Assembly (NCBI GenBank): GCA_037576195.1
Contig: JAQZDE010000023.1
Location: 1 to 64,000 of the forward strand
DNA from: Phytoseiulus persimilis
Taxonomy: Eukaryota; Arthropoda; Arachnida; Mesostigmata; Phytoseiidae
Direction: 5' to 3'
DNA length: 64,000 nucleotides
This document shows, piece by piece, positions 1 to 14,700 of the stretch. The translations under genes and the position numbers were made by a program. Below the pieces are notes generated by a model, which had not been told where the DNA came from, did not search any database, and saw nothing but the letters and a program-made list of their open reading frames with translations. How positions within the stretch are numbered: position 1 is the stretch's first letter; the number at the start of each line of letters is the position of its first letter.

Positions 1-3000
1 AAAGCTCGATCTAACAGCTAAAGCCAGAGCAGGAGACCCAACTGGTGGAATAAGAACTAAGGAGAGTTATCTCTGGCTCGGAGTCCTCTAGAGAGCAACG
101 CTCGAAGGGAATCGTTCTGAAACTTCACGACCGTGTCTTCCCGCCGAAACCCGTTGACTCGTAAGATGATGGGGCCGTGATTCTCTCTCAGACATCTCTC
201 GAGTTTGGAGCTCCCTTTTGAGAGTCGTCGAACACAAGTTCCGCTACATGCCAGGTCGGCATCGGCTGGCTTACCTGTGCAGGTGAATCATGTGTGGAAG
301 CGGCTGATTTGAGCAACGCGTCCTCGACAAAAAGGATTCACAATCTGAGCTTCGACTGAAGAGACCAAAGAGAACAACTAGGCAATCCGAAGAATCACAA
401 TTCCGCTACAATCACCACAAGCCGGCGAGACGGCCTAGCCACACTCACGGCTAGTCGTCATCCCGGTGCCACAGACGAGTTGGTGGACACTTGGCGCGCT
501 CTGAAAACCCCCCTCCAACCGAAAGAAGCCCAGGAGTATTTTCAGCGAGCGGAGAGAGGCAGGTCGGAAAGGGATCCTCAGGATCAGCGATGAAGGAGGA
601 GGGCCTCCGAGCCGAGCTCCTTCCAACCCTCACCTCCGAGCGCGGACTGCACCGAACATGGGACCGACCAGCCACACGCACATACACAGGCATTCATGCC
701 CAAAAAACACAACCGTGCATAGTGCTATGTATAAGCTCCTGCTCCTCAGAGAGCGGATTCCGATAGGGAGCGAATGCCTTTTCAGAAATCAATGGTCCTG
801 ATCAACCATCGAGGACTGGCATTGACGGCACGACAGGGAATCGGCATCGACATGCACCGGTGCTCCTGCGCATCATTGATCTCCAGTCAAACTCGGTTTC
901 GATCAACGTCTAACGGTGTCATCCTTTGCCCGTTGCGAAATTTGGAGCACCAACGGCTGTGCAGCCATCGCAAGCGCTGCATTCGAGAATTCGAACGGAT
1001 GACACCCTCGAATGGCACCTGGATCACGCCGTGCAGGATCTCCGGTCAGGAAACCTCCCGGGTTACCCCTTCCACACCTCGGAGGAGAGCATAACCTCCG
1101 TATAATCTCAGAACTTTCGATGACCGTATTTCAATACGGAAAGTTGGAGGAAACAACGTTGCGACTTTTAGGATTCCGTGCGCAACTCCTCGCGACCTCA
1201 TGACTCATGAGGTCGCGAGCCCCCCTGGGAAAATCGGAAAATCTGGAGAGTTGGTAATCGGTCGGAATCTCGATCTCTGCGATCGGCGGAGTAGCGTTCG
1301 TGGTCGCACGACCGTGCTGCAGAAGCCTCCCGCGGGGATTCGCCGGGTTCAGGTTGGAGTCTATGTCTTTCCGACTCCCCACATATTACGTATCAGCAGA
1401 CGGAAGCGAATCAACGGAGCAGAAACGACTGGGCCGCTAATCGCTTAACAGAGCTCTGAACCCTTCGACCGGGTGACGAGAGGGCACATGCAGAGTGCGT
1501 CATAACCTCTGCTCAGAGAGAACACCCGCAATCCTGAACTAATTCTCGGCGGATAGCTTGCTTGTTGCGATATCCCCGTTTGATAACCGAAGACAAGCGA
1601 GGTGGGATGGGGCTCATGATTTGATTTTCGGTTGATTTCGGTCTATTGAACAATACGTCTGCGAGCTACAGCGCCGCCTCTCCGTGACGGAAGTGGGCTT
1701 CGTGAATTGATTCAGGGATGGGCGAAACCTTCGTCTAATTGACCTCCTGCAGGATTTACTCCTGTTGAATGAGCATGGAAGCTCCCTGGCCTCGCCGGCC
1801 CCGCGAAATCTGGAATCGAGACGACCCGCATCCACTGCGACTCTCGTCCAACGGACAGCGAAGCTCGAGACGACTCGGTGACCACGTGGGACGAAACGAG
1901 GAACAACCAGAATGACCTCAAACCTCGACAGCTTCCCTCCGATCGCGCGCGAATCACAACCCGCGCGTCGTCCAATAGACCAGTGAGAGAAATCAGGACA
2001 TGTTTGATCTGAATCAGCGTTTCATCGCCCAAATCGCTCGTGTCTTCTCTGAGACGAACCAGTGAGGTCCTCAGATGCTCACTTCTCTGGAATGTAATCC
2101 GTTCAAGCGCTGGACCTGTGCCACAATCAAGATCCCTCGCGGACGGAAAGTCCGGGCTCTTCGCCCCCGTCCACTGAGTGTTTCGCGGGGCTGGTCTCAC
2201 AGTCCCCGGTCTCGCGAAACCAAGAGCTTCCTAGAACAGCTGATGCGGTATGCGTCTCCTTGCGTAGCAACGCCGAGACTCTAGTTCCGGTTGTTGTGAA
2301 AGTCTTATTGATTACGGACAGCCGTGATCTCATGTCCACCTCCAAGGCCTGACAAGCTCGTACGTTCCGAGTCGTTCACCATCTGGTGTGTCTGGTCGAG
2401 TCGTGATTTTACGGGAGATTAATGCTCGCAGAGAACTCTGTAGTGAAGATTTATGGCAAGGTCGCCTGACGAGCCAAGCTATGCATGAGTATAGCGGCCG
2501 AGAGCACAGCTTGAAATCAACTTCATGGGACTCCCAAATTGTTTACGGGAGCAAAATCCGGTCCCGGAATGTTCAGCAAGGATTCCCGACATCCACTCCA
2601 ATCCACTACCAGTATCTAGCGATGCCGCCGTCGCTCACTCGTTGAGCTTCTTCTTCCATGCGGTGGTCGTTTTTATTTCCCACTGCCGCACAGCGGTTTC
2701 TCGTGCTCTCTGGAAAGGTCAGAATTGACGGAAGTCAGAAGCCTGCTAGCGGGAGCTTCTATTTCACCCGACGAAAGATGCGGCGCGGAGGGAGAAAATT
2801 TTGCGGTCTCGACGCTGCATTCGCGCTCTCCTGTTTGCCATTGGTCGCGGGAAGATTGCGAGTCGCGTGTCGTTCGTGTGTAAACACATCGGCGACGGAG
2901 TTGATTTGCTCACAATTCTACCACTCGTTCCAGTCTTTTTCCGCCTCGAAGCGGAAGACGAATCGCAGATTCAATTTGTAACGCAGACTTTGCTATCGGA

Positions 3001-6000
3001 GTCGCGCGCGAAGCGTTTCCTGCGGGCTGATAATGTTTACCTTAACCATTCGGGTCCCTTGCCGACCAGAGAAGACTGTGAATTTTAATTGAGTTTCGCA
3101 AATATTTACACAGCCATCCTCTTTGATGGGCTCTGGAGAACGGAGCGACAGGATCAAGTGGAGCTCGTGAAACGGTTCGTAACCATCCGACGATGTACGA
3201 CCCGGCGATGTACCGCCCATGTGGCGAGTTTAAACTAACACTATCCTCAAGTGACCTGCAGATAACGTAACGGAAGTTGAGCAAGAATTCGAGGTTGCGC
3301 ATGTCACCCAACCCTGCGCCGGGACGGACTCCTTGGAAGCCAACGGTCAGGCCGAAGTCATGAGATTTGATTTATGGGATTCATGAACCCCTAGAGAACG
3401 GAACGGACGCGAAGACAGGACAGGAGTATTCGGAGGACTTCGGAGGAGCTGCGTCTGAGTTCCTGTTCCTGACGGCCGTGCGTTGCTCTCGCGTAACAAA
3501 TTCGATTCAGAGCGAGCTCGGATTCCCCAGTTTCTGTTTTGCTCCCTGTTGCGATACACAGCTTGTCGGTTCGTTCGAGCGTTTCTAAATTCGGAAATCG
3601 AATCTTGAAGTCGCGCCGGCGCGTGTCGCTGACGTGGGGGGTAACCAGGTTCTGCCTCTGCCCTTCTCGTCTCTATTAATTCTCTCTCGGCCTACATGAA
3701 TATGCCATGTAGTAAAATAAGACACGCTGTGGGAGCGTTGCATGCACTTCACTTGCTCTTGAACGGAGCTGTGCTCCCAATCCACAGGCAGTTAAATTCC
3801 GATGAACGAAAGTAGTGAATAAAAGTGTGCCCTTCGCTGCTCCCCCCTACCCCCCTTCCAAGCGATTTCCTTGGGGCGAGCCCCGAGTTCAGGTTTTCGG
3901 CTGAGATGCTTCACGAGAATGCAAAGATGCACGTGGCAAGCGTTGACTTTTTGCGACTCGGAAAGTCGTCAGGAAGCTGGATGCCTCCTACAGAGAAGTG
4001 TCGGCATCAATAATTCCAAAAAAATTCTGTTTACACTTCATTCCTGGGGAGGATTGAATTTCTCAGGGAGTTCTGGCCCATTCTGAATCCACCGTCGACG
4101 CGACGGGGATCTTAGTAATTGTCCCCTCACTGAACTCGCTTGCCTGCTCTTCGACAGTGATTCCTGACTCGACTGCACCGTCGTTAATTCTGTGAGGCCG
4201 GAAAAAACGTTATTTATATCGAGGCGGCAGATCCCCATGGAGCTCAGCAAAGGCTTTCCCCCCGTTTTTTCTCTCTCCAGTCTCTCTCCGCCATGTGCTG
4301 CACGCGACATACTCAGAGCCAAGGCAGCATATTTTCCCGGTCGAGCCCAAGCTCACGACGAAAACGCTCCATGCCACGATCCGCAGTCGGGCTTGAGCAA
4401 ACGGAAAGTCATGGTTGCATGATTCACTCCCAAGGACGACGAAGGAGGTCAGGCGAGCGAACTATCGCATGCATTCAGCGGAACATCAACCTCCTACGGC
4501 TTCCGAAATCGATTGCGAATCCCCTCAGCTCAGGAACGCACCCCGTCAACCGTTGATAACGTACGACACTCGGGTTTCCTGGAGCTTGCGACAGAAGCAC
4601 GAGAGTCGATCTGCTCATCTCCCAAGTGGCGACGCTTGGAGCGTCAACCCGTGCCGTTGACACGCGTCAATTCAACGCGAAAAAATGAATCGGTATGATG
4701 CCACATCACCCGAAGGAGGAAAAAGTTAATGCTGGGCGCCCAGTGATCACGAAAAAAGCGAAGCGGCGTCATTCGGGGGCGTTCACATCATTCCAACTCT
4801 ATCATGCTGGGCATTGTGACGCTCAGCCTCCTAGCCGACTGGCTAGCATTGACCCAGAACACGATGCCCAGTGAAAAGGCAATTCACTTCATCGTGGTTG
4901 CTGCCGTTCCGCTGTCAACCGTCCTGCTGCCAACGGCTCCCATTGAGCTAATGCAGACGGAGAAGTGGTGCGTATGGCTTCTGGAGATTCGGTGGTCGTG
5001 ATCAGCACTGACTGGGGAAGAGCCCATGCTCAGGACAATGAGGTGATGGCTTCTAATGGCGAAAATGGGAAGCTAAGACTCCAAGATATGAAGTAGTTCT
5101 TTGAGAGCACATTGACGTTGGCTTCTGTCCCAGAGTCTGGTTGCCCGAGAGGATTGAACGCGGCTCGGGGCGCTCCCTATTGCAGGAACCTTCCGCGCAC
5201 TGTTCGAAGGGAACTGACTCTTCTGTCTGATCCGCTCGAGCGTGGATTCTACTGTACGGCAGATATTTCCACCACCGTAGCAAATGAGAACAGCCTGAGG
5301 GAGTGAATTTTGGAGCTGCGCTCGTGTTCCTTCTGTGTCGCCGTCCGGAAATCAAGAGAACATCAGATCAGAGCTTTCGCTAAACGTATCCTGTTAGGAA
5401 TCTCGTCCGAAGCGGCAAGGTCATCCGAACATGAGTCGCTGCATGGAGCTCCGCGTGAATGCTCGAACCATCCGGCGCTCGTCATGACAAATTGAGTACC
5501 ATCACAAATTTTGGCATATTTGGGGCGAACCGAGATCCGTCAGCGAGCTGACGGCACGTCGAAGTTTTTCGGTCAGCGCAGCGCACCAATGTCAGTCGAC
5601 TTACGCACACTATCTTCGCCGTCGGAGTGTTTCCGCCGTCGAGTGGTGAGCGTGGAATGAAGCAGACCCTGTGGGCGTCTGAGCCACATCCCCCAGTCGT
5701 CGTCGCCGCACCGATTTCCAACAGGTGATGTGAGGTTATGCCGTGATGTGAGCTCTCCGTAACTTCTCAATATGTGGTGGACTTTCGCGCCTCTATCTAG
5801 TGGCCTACTACCGGACTGGAAATGTCCTCGGCTAATGCACACGGAGCTTATCCTCTTCATTGTACTAGGTCAGGGAACATCGTCGCAGTATTGGATAGTT
5901 CGGCTAATTATCTCGAAAGTTATAACGAACATCTGCGTAGTCAACCGTGGACGATCGGTGAACTTCAGGAACAGTCGATTGGCTCGGCTGCACTCCCGAA

Positions 6001-6180
6001 ACTTTTCCGGTTTTCATAGCTGTCGTTGTTGGCTTCGGGGGACAGAAGGACGATTAGCGGGGCAATTTCGCTCCTGTTCGAGGTTGGCCTAATCGTCCAA
6101 GCCGAGTATGGGGAACGCTGAGCTCCTGTGTCACGTCACGTAGAAATGAGGATATTTTTCAGCGATGTGGTTGATTAATC
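1..6180. other. No supported gene
   Basis: I see no recognisable coding exon, RNA gene or mobile element here. Open frames are under about 165 codons on both strands, overlap each other in several frames and match no family I know. The missing signal-peptide exon of the downstream beaten-path-like gene could lie in this stretch. A hydrophobic ATG-led frame near 4804-5001 was considered for this, but its possible splice donors have the wrong phase. Confidence 0.5.
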
Positions 6181-6211
6181 ATGATGATAAAGGAAAGCTT
6201 GCATCCTGCAG

Positions 6212-8627
6212 GAGCTCTCTCACTGGAAGAAGCTTCTGCCCGAATCACCTACCTCACTGTGCCTAGAACCGTTAATGTAGACGTAATCGATGAAGCGATC
6301 CTTGACTGCCAGTTCGACTTCATTCGCAAGGTAAGTCTGCTGATTTCGAGCTCAGGCGAACTGATTTTGTATTCGGGTTGATTCTAGAGTTCCTGGCGAT
6401 TTTCTAGGGAGAAAATCCCGGAAATCCCGAAAAAATCGAAAAGTTCGTTATTGGCGGGTTTTCGGGTGGATGGAACGAGATACCCGAACTTCTCTCGTTC
6501 GAACTCACTCCGCTCTTGCGCGGCCCTTGATAACTCTGCCAGGTTTTGACAACACGCGTTCCTCAAAGTATACGTGCGAATGAGATAGAACCACTGCTCT
6601 GCGACCTGACCATGCAATCTTGTAGCAATTTCCGTAACCCGTACAGGTCCTTCGTGTGTGCGCTTTCCAACTCTAGACCTAATCAGATCACGAGTCATCC
6701 CGTAAGGAATACCGCCACCAGGGACCTTGAAGGGCTCAGGGCGGACGACCGTAACGCTCTTTATCTTCGTTTCATCCTCTGTCGCTGTGCCTACGTGACA
6801 CCGACAAATCTTTTCCACATTATGAGACCATCCTCAGCGTGACCCTGGTTTCATTCATATGAGGGCCATCAGAGGGACTTCAAACTTGATTGGCTTCTAT
6901 GGTGTTTTTCTCGTGGAATGGTTGTGAGGAACGCTAGCTCGGGCTAATTGGGAACGGCTCTCCTCTCCTTATCTCTCGGAGATCTTCCCTGGGCAAATCA
7001 GAGTTCCCAGTCTTCGCTAACCCATACACGATGTGGAGTATCTGACTGAGCTCGCTTTCGTGAAGAATGTTTTCTTCGCCTAATGATTCAAAGATCTAGG
7101 TAGCAAGACTCAGAAACATTCATTCGGGGTCAGCGAGTGTCGACATCGCACGAAAGAATTGGATTTCCGATGAAACCATGGTGCTGTTGCAAAGCGTTCA
7201 TTCAGGAAAATCTGTGTTGATCGAAATTCGTTGGAAGGTTTTCGCCCATCTTTGTTCGGGATTCTGCATTTGTCGAAAAATATACCGAATATCGAATCTA
7301 GCACTTAGCGAGAGCCAAAGCAGCGTTCAGAGCCTTTTGCGGTGCTGCTCCACAGAAAGCGGAATATCGTGTCTGGAATGACATCCAGATCACCGCCTAG
7401 AATACGATGTTCTCGAACGGAAGTGCCGTCAAGAAGCACACGGAGCTTGGCTGGATCAGGAGAGCTATGCTATTGCTATGGTCAGAAGCTTATTCTAACA
7501 CTTATACCACATTCCCAGCTCGACGACTTCATAATCGTCAAATGGTTCTTCAACAACGAGAATAGCCCCATCTACTCATGGCTACCGAACAGTCAAACAA
7601 GAATCTACGATCCTCATTTTGAAAGCTTCATCGACAAATCCTACAGGTTTTCCGCGGACAGGTACTTGTAAGATTTCGGGAGGATGTGAATAATATGGAT
7701 TTGAGTCGAATATTAGTCCCCGGTTATTTTCTCTCATACCAAGAGTCGAGCTCTCTGTCATAACATATTGGAGGTGCAATGTCTCTTCCTCCACAGGTAT
7801 CAGATATACCGCGGAATACGGTTCTCACATCTTCATCCAAACCTCACGGGTGTCTACTATTGCACAGTCTCAACGAAAGACGGCTACTTCGAAGAGCGCA
7901 AGCCCATGACGCTATACCGTGAGTCCTCGAAACATATTTTACTCCGGCAGTCACGAGTCGAGGAACGGCTTCGTCTCATACGGATGGGAAATCCGATTAA
8001 TTGCGATCGCGCGACAGGAGAATATCGTTTTCCGATTACCAGATACTCGGATCAAGATTCTGAGCGCTCGCCCCTAACCCGAAACAATCCAGAACTCATT
8101 TTTCGGATCGCATTCCGGAGATTTAATTGAATCGAGAAATTCAGTCGATATTCAATGTGGGATCAGGGAGTATTGCGCCGACTCCCTATGTTTGAAGCTC
8201 CATGAATTGCAATTTTCCAGGCACTCCTCATTTCGAGAGATTCGAAGTTCGGGGCAATGCTCGTCATCTCAACATGATCTGTGACGTCGACAGGATCATG
8301 CGTCCCGGGGAGGTCCGAATCTACCGGATCGACAATGAGCATTTCGTGTCTCTGGACGCTGACATAACATTGACACCTCGGAACGATAGGTTCCAGACTA
8401 TGAGAGCTCAGATACGTGCGAATTATAGCGTGCCCCTCTCGTCAAACGCAACTACTTCCCAATTTCAATGCACAGTTGTTTATCCGAACACCGACATAAA
8501 CGTCACCAGGAATCAGCTCATGACCATGATTAGCTCGAGCAGGAGCATTCATAGACACCTCGGATCACATTTGCCGAACTTACTCTACATCATCATCGGA
8601 ATCGTAATTTTGTCCCAGAATCGATAG
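6212..8627 (+). CDS. Beaten-path-like immunoglobulin-superfamily protein (5' partial)
   Basis: Reconstructed exons are 6212-6330, 7519-7667, 7797-7918 and 8221-8627, with all junction phases agreeing (0, 2, 1) and donors gtaagt, gtaaga and gtgagt. The product has an N-terminal Ig-like domain with the family pattern. The first cysteine lies in LDCQFDF, followed by VKWFF, a Y/P-rich stretch, and GVYYC as the second cysteine. A second cysteine-bearing domain (MICDV to QFQCTV) follows, and the C-terminus is hydrophobic (LLYIIIGIVIL), suggesting a membrane or GPI anchor. Beat proteins are cell-surface or secreted neuronal adhesion and guidance factors that bind Sidestep-family partners. The split after the first cysteine strand is typical of beat genes. 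Exon 1 is taken from the acceptor ctgcag. An in-frame ATG at 6181 exists but would give no signal peptide, so an upstream exon is inferred. Stop is TAG at 8625. Confidence 0.75.
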
Positions 8628-8701
8628 GCGAGTCGCCAGCTAGTCCTCGAAGAGGTCGGGAAGGGCGTTGTCAACTTTAATAGTCAAAACATCTAGAAGA
8701 A

Positions 8702-8707
8702 AATAAA
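8702..8707 (+). terminator. Poly(A) signal of the beat-like gene
   Basis: A canonical AATAAA lies 75 nt after the TAG stop of the beat-like gene. It supports 8627 as the true end of that CDS. Confidence 0.5.
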
Positions 8708-11700
8708 TGGACTCAAGCCTCCGCACGAAGTCCTGAAATGTTTGAAATCGGAAATCGTACGTGTGTATGGCAGTCAGTCACGAGGGCAACAAGAGCCACG
8801 GCAGCCACATCAACATGAGATGCCGTGAGAATAGAACTTTGGACGTATTCCAGATTGGAACACGCCGGCGCAAAGCTCCAGAAACTCCTGTAGCGGTGCT
8901 AGGTGGATATCTCGACGGGCGCGATTCTGCAATGCAAGCCAATCCACTAGTAACAGAGAAACCAATGATTTCGATGATTTAGAATTCCTCGCATTCTCAC
9001 CCACAAGTGCCGTTCTTGGTGCGCTTCTTTGTTCCGAGGATTGAGGCGAACAGATTTCCGCCGAAAGATACGAGTACATACAATACTTCTCCCTTGATCG
9101 GGTGGATGGACACACGGGCAGGCAGGCAGGCCCATGAATGAGGGACGGAAAGACGGTCACAGGGGAAACCGGTGGGAAGGTTGGCCAGCAGGCAGGCAGG
9201 GGTGACTGGGAGCTTGGGATCCGTGCGTTATCACATTAGAAGATTCAAGAGAGCCTGAGGGTCCTGCCAGCATCAGTTCGAGCGTGAGAAACTGCGAGCT
9301 CGAATGATTAATTATCATTCAAGGATAACTCACGATCACTTCACCTCGAGTATCTCTATGAACGAACTAGAATTCTTTCCATTGATTACTCCTCTGATGT
9401 CAACCCTGGAAAGTGTGCGTCCCCGGTGAGGGAAGTGGGGAGAAAATCGATATTCTCTACTGGAGGGCAGAAGACTCTTCCTACCACAATCGGCTCAGCT
9501 GCGGTCTCCCATGCTCCTTGATCGGAGACTGCAGGAACACTCTCCCGACGGTCAAGTAGTTCTGAAAGCAAGAAAAAGCTCGAGCGGTGGAGAACCAAAA
9601 CTTCTCGAACACGGTGATGGAGCAAATGAACTCGTTAAAGATTTAACGAAACACTCGTTTATCAAAGGAATCGAGGTTGTCCATCACTTTCTCGTCGGAT
9701 CCAACGAGGGATGCAAGTGCGTAAATCTTACTGACAAACATTATACCTCTTCGAAGCCATTCTGAGCGGAACTTACTTTGCTGCTATTGACAACCCCTTT
9801 GCTCAGAGAAGTTATCGAATCTCGCAGCGCTAAGAGCCCCTGGTGGAAATCAATCGATGAGCTGGAGTTCTCTTGGAAACGGTCGTTTGGATAATGTGAG
9901 CGTGCGCGCGGGCTTTTCGAGCTTAGCGAGCAACGGGAAAGCGAAGTCGGCGGAACTGGTGCCTCGGTCTGCTGTTGAGGAGACTCACGCCAATTGAGAT
10001 TTCGGTAAGGTTCCGTGGAGATTTCGCTGAGAGAGCGGGGGCGACCGTTGTTTGACCAAACTCGTTAACCGTTGATCTGCATGACTCGAGACCGGTTCAA
10101 TGTGGGATCGGGTCCTCCCCCACGTGGCAGGAATCGGAAGGTGCGAAGATACATGACACGTTTTACGACATTCGCACGGGTCGTCGAGGAAAAACCGAGG
10201 GAATGAGACACCAGAAGGACTCTCCGGCTCGATGCTCTTCAGGTTTTCGAGAGTTCTTTCCGACTTGGGGTTTCCTGTGGGGTTAGATCTTCCTTCGAGA
10301 CAGTGACCCGAACTGCTGCTGTTCCAGTTCGGAAAGACGGATGTCTACTACGTGGCAGTTGACGCAAGCTCCTTGCAATCACTTTGAAGTCCCTCAGGAC
10401 CTGCTCCTGACGGAACCCGGTCTTGGTTGCGAAACCGCTCAACCAGCGAGACTCTAGCTGACACGGGATTTTTTGAAATTTCACCCCAATGGGGAATGCG
10501 CCCGGATCTCTCCCCAGGAAAAAGCATCGACTTGACTTGGACACGACCTTCTGGAAGAGGCTCCGCGAGCAGAGGAAACAGCAATTCGTTTTACAGAATC
10601 ACCTATCGCCGAACATCAAAAGAGCCTCGTAATGAGGCTTGAAGCCGGATTTGAACACAAAGCTCTTCAAAGACAACTGCTGCGCTCGCTCTCGCCCCGA
10701 GCTCGCTTGGGTCTTTCTGGAGCGCCGGAGAGCTCATTGCCTAGCTCGCCATGAATGTGAAAGAAAGGGGATCCCAGCAGAAACGTTCAATATGCATGCA
10801 CGGATGACGTGGTATCACCCGAGACACATCCGATTACGAAGTACTTTCCCTGGCAGCGGACATGTTGCAGGGAAGTTTCACAAAGCGGGCTGGTTACAAA
10901 CTCCAGACTGGTTCAAGCTGTCTCCCACACCCACAATGCATCACCGTATCCTGCCAGGCCCTCCGAGATGGAATCATGCGGCTGCCGCATAGGTCTCGGG
11001 AGCCGAGCGAATTTTAACCCCTTGAAGTAATTCGCTTTTTGTCGGCGCCCTTGAGAGCCCGATTCAGCATGCGGCAGAGCAAACACGCTCATCCGACGGA
11101 ACGGGCGTTTCTCGAACGCCGCGAATGTATCTCTTAGCCGAGGATATCGAGTTTTTTTCACAAGAGTAGGCCGCAGAGGACGTTCGGAAATCCGGAACAG
11201 AAGACGGCGTCCTTCTTGGCGCGCTGCTCTCGCGGCCTCCCGATTGTATGTTTTGACGGACAGCTTGCGTGCACGTCAGCGCCAATGACACATTGTCCCG
11301 TATCGTCGTTCTCTCGCGGTAACGATCCGCTGAGGCATCCTTTTCCACGACTCTAACGTCCCGTCGTTAATTAGAGTCTCCGGGAGCTCCTTGATGAGGT
11401 GTATGCAGCCGTGAGGCGAAAAGAGTCTCCGCAGCCGGCATTTAATTGGACGCCGCAAAAACCGTTACACGCAACAACTAACAAGCAGCTTGCCAAGTTG
11501 TTCCGGTTCTCCGATACGAGTTCGGCGTGCTATTGCTACGATTGCGCGGAAGGAACGACCCAGGCATTCCTCCTCCGCCGAATGACGTTGAGAAAATTGC
11601 GTCCCGCAACGGAGAGCTGGAAGTTTTTCATTTCCCTCGCATCAGCTTGCGTCCATCAGATTGCTGCGCCTAAACCGTCAGCCCAGGGAACGTGGGAGGA

Positions 11701-14700
11701 AACCTTTAGCCGTGGCATAAAAATGTTGGAACTACGCCAAGAGCTCAGAACCCCTTTATAACAAAGCATCCCTGTTACCGCTGGCTTGATTTCTCTTCAG
11801 CCCTTGTCGTGGGGAGCTCAAGGCAATTGAGACAATTTACTCTTCACTTGTCTCACCGTGCTCAGTACGATCCCATCAGAAGGGCCTCGTGATTAACGCT
11901 CTTCAGACGGAGGTGGCCACATTTGAAATTTATTGAAATAGCCGACGAATAACGTTTGCGATTGTCGCTCCCGGAGAAGCTCGCGGGGCTGCACCGGCTT
12001 GGAGCACCCATACATTCCGAGCAGTCACAATTATTCCTGATGCTTCGATTGAGAGCCGTCCAGGCCGGGGGCTGCCGCCCCATCGCTTGATGCGTTGTCG
12101 GAAAAGAGCTTCTGGAGGGAACGACTAGGAATGGATCTGTGCGGGACAACGCCGCATCCGTGATAAGGGGGGTAAAGTGGAATGCCTCCGAAGAATCAGC
12201 CGTTCCAGATCTCCACTAGCCGCTCGAAGAGGAGAAGTCGACGCTGGAACGCAGACGTCTGCCTGCTCGGAGCTGAGCTGCTGAGAACACTGGATGTTCT
12301 GCCTCCGAAATTGCTCGGAACAAAACGACCGCCACTCAGCAGTGTAGTTTCTGATGAATTCCCATGTCGGGAACAGCTCCGATCATAAAAATTTCTTGCT
12401 CGCCCAACCGAATCCACGAAATCTCTCCCAACGCTCAGGATCTCTCCACCTGCGCAGGCGTTTGCACTCCTCCAAGCCTGAGCTCGTGTTCGCGCACTAC
12501 TTCTCCAGACCGGAGGCGGGAATGGTATTCTACATGCTCTCATATGTCTTCTCGCGAATCTTGTTTCCTTGAGCCGCAATTAGCTATTGACCGACACTCT
12601 TAGGGGGGGGGGAGCGCTCGATAATGTTGATCGAGTTCGGGACGACCAAATAAACGAATCCAAAGTTGGCTTCTTCTAAGTGTATCCCGCTGAGGCTTCC
12701 AGCAAACTCGGCTCGATCTCATCGAGGTGCCTGAGGGAAGAACGAGCGTCCGAACCTCTGATTTCGTTGTAACGCTGAGTTGAACCAGCTCCGCCGAATT
12801 TCTGGGCGGAAGAAAAAAATCGTGCATTCGGGCTTTGCTACGATGGCAAAATTCATGAAAAATTAACGAGGGGGAGCTACGGGTGCGAAGACCCATTTTT
12901 TCCTCGTTCCCGCAGGTCGTAGCTCGTTCAAATCTCAAAGATATTTCGGAAGCTCCGGAGCAACGAGGAGCCGAGGAGAAGGCTTCCTCTTCCCGCTCCC
13001 GGTGAACTTGATTGGGGAAAATTCCCAAGAACTCGAAGTTGAGGACTCTTAACGAGGATTTCTTAAGAGCAGGGTTAATCAAGTGTTCAGCTGTGGATGG
13101 CTCGACTTTTATCCAGATGATGAAACGCGTTTCCGGAACGGCTGTCCTGCACCTCCTCCTGTCATATGGCAGAGCGTGCAAACGGATCGGAAGGAAGTAT
13201 TTCTAATCGTATACTCATGGGCGGCTACCAAGGATGATGAGCACTCGAGTGCCTATTGACCCGGAGTAGTTCAACTGATGGGAGGTCTCATTCCTGGAGG
13301 GCCTGATCCAGCTACTCGACGTGTAAAAGCCACCAGTCCAGTTCATCAGAGATCCTCGTATTGACAAGATTTGTATTCGAATGACATGCTAGGCTCCCGG
13401 ACAAATCTTTCACCCAGCCCTGCAGTCCTTCATTCTCGTGCAGTCCAGAGAAGCGCGGTTCAGGGATATGATCTGATCTTCTCCTCCCAAAGCAAGCTAT
13501 AAGGATGTGGAACCTGAACCCCGGGTTTCAAAGCTTGGAGCTCGATATTTCTCTTTCACTTGCATCGAGAGCAGTTTTCTACTGGTGGCACCAAGCGCGT
13601 CGGCTCTATGGGAAATAAATGATAGAATCTCTTAGGGTTTCTATATTTAGTTGGGAGCAGGCCGGTATAGGGCCTTCCTTGTTGTTACCATCCTTAGGCG
13701 TGTGCCAAAGTGCCCCTCAATTTAGAAACACACAGCCGAGACCCAGCCGTCAGCCAGCCAGTCAGCGATCCCCCCACTCACCCCAAAGAACCAACCAGCC
13801 AACAGGCAAGCCAACCCTCTCTTTAACAAGCCTCGCGCGACAACGGGGCTAATCAGTGCCGCGTAGGCCTTTCAGAGGGAAATATACTCAGCTGCTCTTC
13901 TTGTTCGCGCTGAATCTTCGTGTTTCTTCTGCATTCTGACCCTCTGATGCAAACCCCTGCTACTCTTCAGAGGGAACAGAGCTTGCGGAAGGAAGAGGGG
14001 TTGGGGAGTAGAGGGGTCTCTCAGAGCGGTGGTGGCAAATCTGGAGAGGGGACGTAATTGATAAATTTCAGATCAAAACGGCCGCAGAGCCAGCGGGATA
14101 TGCTCGTGAGGTTTGAGAAACTAGACAGCCTCGATAGCAGACAAGGTGTAGCTTGAACCGTTTTGACCGCAAATTCATCGTGTCTACAAGCTCCAAGCGG
14201 ATGCTCTCCGTGAGATGGCGTCAAGGGCGATGGAATCTGATCAGATCCATTCTCATGCTATTTGGAACTGATTTAACGGCGATCCGTCCCCCGATCCATC
14301 CTCCATGCAACAGTGAACCTGGTCATGTGAGCCTCATTCAACACAGCCAGCTCGTGCATCTGTACCCCTGCGGTGGGAGTGGCCAACGCGGGACTACACA
14401 TGAACCTGCCGCAGAGTGATCGGCTCCGAGGTTGAGGTTGCAGCTCGATAACCCTCAGGTTGTGGTTTTCCTGGCAACCTGACAATCCAGGATGGGCACA
14501 GGCTTCAGAAAGCTGAAATAACAGGCCTCCAGGAACGCAGTATCCACGTGTTTCATCGGAGAGAAGGGGGGAGGGGGTCCGAACTCCGAAACGAAGATAT
14601 CTTCGGCGTAGATTCATCAATCTGACGCAAACGCCCGCTGAACCTCAATCACGCATCAATCCTCCGTTCATCACGTCCTCAGAGTTCTCGCTCGTTCTGA

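Noticed and set aside
1712-2200. 162-codon minus-strand frame
   Set aside because: Arg/Ser-rich composition typical of chance frames in this sequence; no domain or splice support.
4804-5001. Hydrophobic ATG frame as the missing beat signal-peptide exon
   Set aside because: Available donors give phase 0 or 2, while the downstream exon at 6212 needs a phase-1 partner.
12600-13181. 193-codon minus-strand frame
   Set aside because: Long for the window but with no domain, no typical exon signals and composition consistent with a chance frame; a G-run forms its C-terminus.
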